Below, piece after piece: positions 57,784 to 64,000 of a DNA stretch of 64,000 nucleotides. The stretch covers positions 1 to 64,000 of the forward strand of contig NZ_QORI02000020.1 of assembly GCF_003325755.1 (NCBI RefSeq). The letters are read 5' to 3'. Source of the DNA: Pseudomonas sp. SST3 (GTDB taxonomy: Bacteria; Pseudomonadota; Gammaproteobacteria; Pseudomonadales; Pseudomonadaceae). How positions within the stretch are numbered: the first letter of the stretch is position 1; each line of letters begins with the position of its first letter. The translations under genes and the position numbers were made by a program. The notes beneath the pieces were generated by a model. That model saw only the letters and a program-made list of their open reading frames with translations. It had not been told where the DNA came from and did no database searches.

Positions 57784-58146
57784 TTAACCGTCCTTCTCGA
57801 TCTCACAAAGCAACGGATGCTGGCATTCCCTTGCATATTGATTGACCTGCATCGCTTTGGTTTCAGCGACGTCCCGCGTGTAGACACCACAGACGGCCCG
57901 CCCTTCGGTATGAACCGCCAGCATGATCTTCGTGGCAAGCTCCCGATTGTGATTGAAAATTCCTTCGAGCACCTCTACGACGAAATCCATTGGCGTGTAG
58001 TCATCATTAAACATGACAACTTTGAACATCGGTGGTGCCTTCAGTTGCGGTTTGGCTTCTTCGACGGCCAAGCCGGACGAGTCGTCATCCAATGGCTTGG
58101 GACGGTCCTGATTGAATATTAGTCGAATCTCTGGGGATGCACGCAT
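57784..58146 (-). CDS. clpS: ClpAP adaptor ClpS
   Basis: This 120-residue adaptor binds N-terminal Leu, Phe, Trp or Tyr and delivers the protein to ClpA. The hydrophobic pocket residues lie in [20 protein letters not shown], with the family motif [20 protein letters not shown] and the C-terminal [20 protein letters not shown]. The flexible N-terminal tail, needed to engage ClpA, is kept at full length from ATG 58146. It is divergent from cspD, a widespread arrangement. Confidence 0.96.
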   Translation of the reverse strand: MRASPEIRLIFNQDRPKPLDDDSSGLAVEEAKPQLKAPPMFKVVMFNDDYTPMDFVVEVLEGIFNHNRELATKIMLAVHTEGRAVCGVYTRDVAETKAMQVNQYARECQHPLLCEIEKDG

Positions 58147-58359
58147 GGGTATAACGGTTCTAGATCGGGGCGCCGAGGCCGGGTAAGTGGAAAGGCTTCA
58201 CAGCCACCTGACGAGTCGCCTTGACTATCGGCAAAACGATGATACAAACAGTATGTGCCACAACGGCAACGGGCTGCGCGTGTGGGCCATGAGCTGCATC
58301 AGCGCGGAATGAAATGGATGTTACTCCAGTGATGGACTCCTTTGCAGAGGGATAACAGC

Positions 58360-58617
58360 ATGCTAAGCGGTAAGGTCAAGTGGTTCAACAACGCCAAAGG
58401 CTATGGATTCATCGTAGCAGACGGCGGCGATGAGGACCTGTTCGCCCACTACTCTGCCATTCAGATGGAAGGGTATAGAACTCTGAAAGCTGGGCAAGCG
58501 GTCATGTTCGACATTCTGCAAGGTCCCAAGGGCTTGCACGCAACCAATATTCGGTCGCTGCAGACCACTGCGGAAGTAGTGGCGCCGGCCTCACAAGATT
58601 CGACCGTAGACGCCTGA
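58360..58617 (+). CDS. cspD: Cold-shock-like protein CspD
   Basis: This 85-residue cold-shock-domain protein binds single-stranded DNA and RNA and in E. coli inhibits replication in stationary phase. RNP motifs are seen in KWFNNAKGYGFIVADGG and DLFAHYSAI. The start at 58360 gives MLSGKVKWFNN, as in CspD elsewhere, with AGAGG upstream; an ATG at 58342 is not needed. It is divergent from clpS. A bidirectional terminator separates it from icd. Confidence 0.94.
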   Translation: MLSGKVKWFNNAKGYGFIVADGGDEDLFAHYSAIQMEGYRTLKAGQAVMFDILQGPKGLHATNIRSLQTTAEVVAPASQDSTVDA

Positions 58618-58627
58618 TTCAGGCAGC

Positions 58628-58656
58628 AAAAAGGCCGATCATCGATCGGCCTTTTT
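58628..58656. terminator. Bidirectional terminator between cspD and icd
   Basis: AAAAAGGCCGATC-ATC-GATCGGCCTTTTT: a stem with A and T runs on both sides, ending both convergent genes. Confidence 0.95.
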
Positions 58657-58672
58657 GTGTTGCTCCCGCACG

Positions 58673-59929
58673 CTACATGTGGGAGATCATAGCGTCGCCG
58701 AATTCCGAGCAAGACAGCAACGTCGCACCGTCCAGCAAACGCTCGAAGTCATAGGTCACCGTCTTCGCTGCGATAGCGCTCTCGGTCGACTTGATGATCA
58801 GATCGGCCGCTTCTACCCAACCCATGTGGCGCAGCATCATCTCGGCCGAGAGGATCAACGAACCCGGGTTGACCTTATCCTGACCGGCGTACTTCGGCGC
58901 GGTGCCGTGGGTCGCTTCGAACATGGCCACGGTGTCAGACAGGTTGGCACCCGGAGCAATACCGATGCCGCCCACTTCGGCAGCCAGCGCATCGGACAGG
59001 TAATCACCGTTGAGGTTGAGCGTAGCGATCACGTCATACTCGGCCGGACGTAACAGAATTTGCTGCAGCATAGCGTCGGCGATGGTGTCTTTGACGACAA
59101 TATTCTTGCCGGTCACCGGATTCTTGAATTGCATCCAAGGACCGCCATCGAGCAGCTGCGCACCGAACTCGTCACGCGCCACCTCATAGCCCCACTCTTT
59201 GAAGGCGCCTTCGGTGAATTTCATGATGTTGCCCTTGTGCACCAGCGTCACCGAGCTGCGATCGTTATCCACCGCGTATTGCAGCGCCTTGCGAACCAGA
59301 CGCTTGGTACCTTCCAGCGAAACCGGCTTGATACCTATGCCGCAGTTTTCCGTGAAGCGGATCTTTTTGACACCCATCTCTTCGGTGAGAAACTTGATGA
59401 CTTTCTCCGCCTCCGGGGAACCGGCCTTCCACTCGACACCGGCATAAATGTCTTCCGAGTTTTCACGGAAGATCACCATGTCGACATCGGCAGGCTTCTT
59501 CACGGGGCTGGGCACGCCAGTGAACCAGCGAACCGGACGCTGACAGACGTAGAGATCGAGCTCTTGGCGCAATGCAACGTTCAGCGAGCGGATGCCGCCA
59601 CCAACTGGCGTGGTCAGAGGGCCTTTGATGGAAACAACATAGTCACGCACGGCCTCCAGGGTTTCCTTTGGTAGCCAGGTGTCCTGGTCGTAGACCTGGG
59701 TCGCCTTCTCTCCCGCGTAGATTTCCATCCAGGAGATCTTGCGCTGACCACCGTAGGCTTTTTCAACTGCCGCATCGACAACCTTGATCATAACCGGACT
59801 GATATCAACCCCAATCCCATCGCCCTCAATGTAAGGGATGATCGGATTGCTGGGAACGGTCAGGGTGTTATCGGCATTGACGGTAATTTTGTCACCGTTG
59901 GCAGGCACCTGGATCTTTTGGTATCCCAT
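58673..59929 (-). CDS. icd: Isocitrate dehydrogenase, NADP-dependent, dimeric type
   Basis: This 418-residue TCA-cycle enzyme converts isocitrate to 2-oxoglutarate. The phosphorylatable active-site serine lies in the usual context ([20 protein letters not shown]; Ser in RSLN, target of AceK in E. coli). Substrate and metal residues lie in [20 protein letters not shown] and [20 protein letters not shown]. The cofactor region ends in [20 protein letters not shown]. The length matches E. coli Icd (416). It is divergent from the unrelated monomeric isocitrate dehydrogenase at 60296. Confidence 0.96.
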   Translation of the reverse strand: MGYQKIQVPANGDKITVNADNTLTVPSNPIIPYIEGDGIGVDISPVMIKVVDAAVEKAYGGQRKISWMEIYAGEKATQVYDQDTWLPKETLEAVRDYVVSIKGPLTTPVGGGIRSLNVALRQELDLYVCQRPVRWFTGVPSPVKKPADVDMVIFRENSEDIYAGVEWKAGSPEAEKVIKFLTEEMGVKKIRFTENCGIGIKPVSLEGTKRLVRKALQYAVDNDRSSVTLVHKGNIMKFTEGAFKEWGYEVARDEFGAQLLDGGPWMQFKNPVTGKNIVVKDTIADAMLQQILLRPAEYDVIATLNLNGDYLSDALAAEVGGIGIAPGANLSDTVAMFEATHGTAPKYAGQDKVNPGSLILSAEMMLRHMGWVEAADLIIKSTESAIAAKTVTYDFERLLDGATLLSCSEFGDAMISHM

Positions 59930-60295
59930 GCTGGACTCCGTTTCTATGGTTAAACATTAAACAGCGGTCATCTCCGAAGAGTAACCCAGTTGATTCAGCC
60001 GAAACCATATGTGCGTTCGTCTTATGGTCTGGGCATTCTTTGACAACGGGCCGCGGTGATATACTGCTTAGGTGACTAACGAGTCATGAGGGGCCAATCG
60101 GTTTCCAACGAGACCTTGCTCCTGACCCGCCAGGATGCCAACCGCAGCCAGGCGGAAAAACGCTCAACACTCTAGTGGTGCTGTATCCAACATCATCGCG
60201 GCGGATCTCGAGACTGGCTCACCAAACGCAGCCAGAGCGCCTACCTGCGCACCTCGGGGTTCTGTGCACGCCCAGCAAGAGAGAGTCAACTCTAC
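59930..60295. other. Divergent control region between the two isocitrate dehydrogenase genes
   Basis: This 366-base stretch has no convincing gene. It must hold promoters for icd (left) and idh (right). On the plus strand TATACT at about 60058-60063 is a good -10 box, with a weak -35 (TCTTTG) 17 bases upstream; the nearer TTGACA is at the wrong spacing. That would leave a leader of about 225 bases before idh. Confidence 0.4.
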
Positions 60296-62521
60296 ATGTC
60301 CACCCGCTCGAAGATTATCTACACCTTCACCGACGAAGCCCCAGCGCTGGCTACTTATTCGCTTCTGCCTATTGTAGAAGCCTTTGCCGCCTCCGCTGAT
60401 ATCGCCGTCGAAACACGTGACATCTCTCTTGCAGGGCGCATTCTTGCAAGCTTTGCCGATCAACTGGATGCCGGGAAGGCAGTTGACGATGATCTGGCCA
60501 AGCTCGCAGAGCTGACCGTTCAGCCCGACGCGAACATCATTAAGCTTCCGAACATCAGCGCCTCGGTTCCTCAGCTCAAGGCCGCCATTGCCGAGCTACA
60601 AGCCCTCGGTTACAACATCCCCAACTACCCAGAAGACCCGCAGACCGATGCGGAAAAGGAAGCGCGCGCGCGTTACAGCAAGGTACTCGGCAGCGCCGTG
60701 AACCCAGTTCTGCGCGAAGGCAACTCCGACCGCCGCGCACCCGCAGCAGTAAAAGCTTTTGCTCGTAAGCATCCGCACTCCATGGGCAAATGGAGCAAGG
60801 CTTCGCAGTCCCATGCTGACTACATGCGTGGCGGCGACTTCTTCTCCAGCGAGCAATCCATCACCATGGAAAACGCTGGAGACGTGCGCATCGAATTTGT
60901 CGGCAAAGACGGACAAGTCGAACTCAAGAAGCAGATCCCCCTGCAGCAAGGCGAAGTGCTCGACGGCATGTTCATGAGCTGCAATAAGCTCCGCGCGTTC
61001 TTCGAAGAGACGCTGCAGGATTGCAAGGAGACCGGCGTGATGTGGTCCCTGCACGTGAAAGCTACGATGATGAAAATCTCTCACCCGATCGTCTTCGGCC
61101 ACGCCGTGAGCGTCTATTACAAGGACGTTTTCGACAAGTATGGCGAGCTGTTCAAGGAACTGGGCGTCAACCCGAACAATGGCCTCAGTAGCGTTTACGA
61201 CAAGATCAAGTCCCTGCCGGATTCGCAGCAGGAAGAGATCCTTCATGACATCCATGCGTGCTATGCCGGTCGCCCGGAAATGGCCATGGTTGATTCGGTC
61301 AAGGGCATCACCAACCTGCACATTCCAAGCGATGTGATTGTCGATGCCTCCATGCCGGCGATGATCCGCAGTTCCGGTCAGATGTGGGGCAAGGACGGCA
61401 AGCTCAAGGACACCAAGGCCGTAATGCCGGAAAGCACCTACGCCCGCATCTACCAAGAGATGATCAACTTCTGCAAAACTAATGGTGCCTTCGACCCGAC
61501 CACCATGGGTAGCGTGCCGAACGTCGGCCTGATGGCGCAGAAGGCAGAGGAATACGGTTCTCACGACAAGACCTTCGAAATGACTGCCGACGGCACCATG
61601 CGTGTCGTACTCGCCGACGGCACCGTATTGATGCAGCACGAAGTGGAGAAAGGCGACATCTGGCGTGCCTGTCAGACCAAGGACGCTCCGATTCGTGACT
61701 GGGTCAAGCTGGCCGTTACACGCGCTCGCCAATCGGACACCCCGGCCATTTTCTGGCTTGACCCCGAGCGCGCCCACGATCGTGAGCTTCAGAAGAAGGT
61801 CGAAGCCTACCTGCAGGAGCACGACCTGACTGGTCTGGATATCCGCATGATGGGCTACAACGAAGCGATCCGTGTCAGCATGGAACGTCTGATTCGCGGC
61901 CAGGACACCATTTCGGTGACCGGCAACGTGCTGCGCGACTACCTGACTGACCTGTTCCCGATCATGGAACTGGGTACGTCGGCGAAAATGCTCTCGGTCG
62001 TTCCGCTGATGGCCGGCGGTGGCATGTACGAAACCGGTGCCGGTGGCTCAGCACCCAAGCACGTACAGCAGCTTATTGAAGAAAACCATCTGCGCTGGGA
62101 TTCGCTCGGTGAGTTCCTGGCGCTGGCGGTATCGCTGGAAGAAACCGGGATCAAGACAGAGAACATCAAAGCCAAGCTGCTTGGCAAAACGCTGGATGCG
62201 GCCACCGGCAAACTGCTCGACAATAACAAGTCTCCGTCACGTCGTACCGGCGAGCTGGATAACCGCGGCAGCCACTTCTATCTGGCGCTGTACTGGGCGC
62301 AGGAACTGGCAGCACAGACCGAAGACCTGGAACTGCAGGCCTACTTTGCGCCACTGGCCAAACAGTTGAGCGACAACGAGCAGGCCATCATCGCTGAGCT
62401 TGCCGAGGTCCAAGGCAAGCCGGTGGAGATCGGCGGTTACTACCGCTCCAACGCGGAACTGACCAGCCAGGTCATGCGTCCTAGCGCGACCTTCAACAGC
62501 GCGCTCGCCTCGCTGGCCTGA
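60296..62521 (+). CDS. idh: Isocitrate dehydrogenase, NADP-dependent, monomeric type
   Basis: This 741-residue single-chain enzyme catalyses the same reaction as Icd but has an unrelated architecture (about 80 kDa monomer). It starts [20 protein letters not shown]. Typical segments are LRPGNSDRRA-like [20 protein letters not shown] (substrate loop), [20 protein letters not shown] and [20 protein letters not shown]. The length is normal (about 740). Having both types is common in pseudomonads and gives different control: Icd can be phosphorylated, the monomeric type is often linked to cold or glyoxylate regulation. Confidence 0.96.
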   Translation: MSTRSKIIYTFTDEAPALATYSLLPIVEAFAASADIAVETRDISLAGRILASFADQLDAGKAVDDDLAKLAELTVQPDANIIKLPNISASVPQLKAAIAELQALGYNIPNYPEDPQTDAEKEARARYSKVLGSAVNPVLREGNSDRRAPAAVKAFARKHPHSMGKWSKASQSHADYMRGGDFFSSEQSITMENAGDVRIEFVGKDGQVELKKQIPLQQGEVLDGMFMSCNKLRAFFEETLQDCKETGVMWSLHVKATMMKISHPIVFGHAVSVYYKDVFDKYGELFKELGVNPNNGLSSVYDKIKSLPDSQQEEILHDIHACYAGRPEMAMVDSVKGITNLHIPSDVIVDASMPAMIRSSGQMWGKDGKLKDTKAVMPESTYARIYQEMINFCKTNGAFDPTTMGSVPNVGLMAQKAEEYGSHDKTFEMTADGTMRVVLADGTVLMQHEVEKGDIWRACQTKDAPIRDWVKLAVTRARQSDTPAIFWLDPERAHDRELQKKVEAYLQEHDLTGLDIRMMGYNEAIRVSMERLIRGQDTISVTGNVLRDYLTDLFPIMELGTSAKMLSVVPLMAGGGMYETGAGGSAPKHVQQLIEENHLRWDSLGEFLALAVSLEETGIKTENIKAKLLGKTLDAATGKLLDNNKSPSRRTGELDNRGSHFYLALYWAQELAAQTEDLELQAYFAPLAKQLSDNEQAIIAELAEVQGKPVEIGGYYRSNAELTSQVMRPSATFNSALASLA

Positions 62522-62553
62522 GTCGTTCGGCGCCGAGTGGCGCTGCTGTAACG

Positions 62554-62581
62554 AAAACCCCGGCCTGGCGCCGGGGTTTTC
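62554..62581 (+). terminator. Rho-independent terminator of idh
   Basis: AAAACCCCGGC and GCCGGGGTTTT pair around a short loop, with T run TTTT, about 35 bases after the stop. Confidence 0.92.
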
Positions 62582-62633
62582 CGTTTCAATTCAGGCGGAT
62601 CGCTACCGCCAACCTAACAGGACAACCCCATAC

Positions 62634-63074
62634 ATGACCTGGCATCCCCATATCACAGTCGCTACGATCGTCGAAACAGATGGCCGCTTCCTTATGGTCG
62701 AAGAATCAAAAGGGGGCCGGCTGGTATTGAATCAACCCGCAGGCCATCTCGAATCCGGCGAGACGCTCCGCCAGGCGGCTCTGCGCGAAACGCTCGAAGA
62801 AACAGGATGGGACGTCGAGCTAAGCGGCGTAGTAGGGATCTATCTCTATACCGCCCCGAGCAATGGCGTGACCTATCAACGCATCTGCTTCGCAGCCAAC
62901 GCTGTTCGCCACGACCCGCAACGACAGCTCGACACGGGCATTGTCGGCACTCGCTGGATGACGCGCGATGAACTGGCGGCCCAGCCTGAACGCTGGCGCA
63001 GTGAGCTGATCCTGCGCTGCATTGATGACTACCTCGCCGGGCCAACCTACGGCCTCGCCGTCGTCCGCGACTGA
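62634..63074 (+). CDS. nudJ: Nudix hydrolase NudJ-like
   Basis: This 146-residue Nudix phosphohydrolase has the complete Nudix box G-x5-E-x7-REUxEExGU in GHLESGETLRQAALRETLEE followed by TGW. E. coli NudJ removes phosphates from thiamine pyrimidine pyrophosphate and from nucleoside triphosphates. The start MTWHPHITVATIVE and the place just before mnmA match NudJ (YmfB) in many gammaproteobacteria. The distance to mnmA is 66 bases, so cotranscription is likely. Confidence 0.92.
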   Translation: MTWHPHITVATIVETDGRFLMVEESKGGRLVLNQPAGHLESGETLRQAALRETLEETGWDVELSGVVGIYLYTAPSNGVTYQRICFAANAVRHDPQRQLDTGIVGTRWMTRDELAAQPERWRSELILRCIDDYLAGPTYGLAVVRD

Positions 63075-63134
63075 TCCGCCTTAACCGCTGACTGGGTCAG
63101 CCTGTTAGAATTCGCCCTTTGCAGTCAGCCCTGA

Positions 63135-64000
<866 letters not shown>

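Noticed and set aside
60048..60063. TTGACA plus TATACT as a promoter for idh
   Set aside because: The spacer is only 14 bases; a weaker -35 at the right spacing is noted in the intergenic entry instead.

Overview
The window looks like chromosome of a GC-rich gammaproteobacterium of the Pseudomonas family, most likely the Stutzerimonas (Pseudomonas stutzeri) group. This rests on the gene order rarA-lolA-ftsK / trxB-aat-bpt-infA / clpA-clpS / cspD / icd-idh-nudJ-mnmA and on proteins closely resembling Pseudomonas MucD, Aat and ClpS. The species is an inference; no rRNA gene is present.

Layout. Positions 1 to about 3340 are one end of a mobile island: the end of an IS5-type element that cuts a small unknown gene, a small serine resolvase with a candidate res site, and a large serine recombinase. 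The island ends inside an FKBP-type prolyl isomerase gene, of which only the last 53 codons remain. From 3340 on the DNA looks chromosomal. It holds a D-amino acid dehydrogenase under a tandem glycine riboswitch, a frameshifted hybrid sensor kinase, mucD, a DUF2254 membrane protein and a HAD phosphatase. Positions 12988-16808 hold a copper/bufferin-type system: bufA, hvfB (DUF692), hvfC and doxX diverge from a SigF-like ECF sigma factor and its NrsF-like membrane anti-sigma factor, with matching candidate sigma-F promoters on both strands. Next come LysE and AraC genes, a CANT1-like apyrase, a DUF1615 lipoprotein, a frameshifted CPA1 antiporter, an ExoD protein and a KGG-repeat stress protein.

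Positions 24592-29619 form a cyclohexanecarboxylate degradation operon (aliA, badH, badI, aliB and the MarR regulator badR). Positions 31004-40019 form a peptide-use region: a DMT permease, an M24 peptidase, an XRE-cupin regulator and a dppABCDF-type transporter. Two similar 19-bp dyads lie before the peptidase and before dppA, which suggests a single local regulator. A tRNA-Ser(UGA) and yccA follow.

Positions 41087-64000 are housekeeping: tusDCBE-ybiB for tRNA thiolation, a glutathionyl-hydroquinone reductase, cysG, serS, crcB, rarA, lolA, ftsK, trxB, an N-degron group (aat, bpt, clpA, clpS) with infA and cspD, two unrelated isocitrate dehydrogenases transcribed divergently, nudJ and the start of mnmA.

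Caution: several otherwise well-preserved genes carry small frameshifts (sensor kinase, antiporter, DMT permease, dppC twice, and a small ORF near 24040). Sequencing or assembly indels are at least as likely as true pseudogenes.
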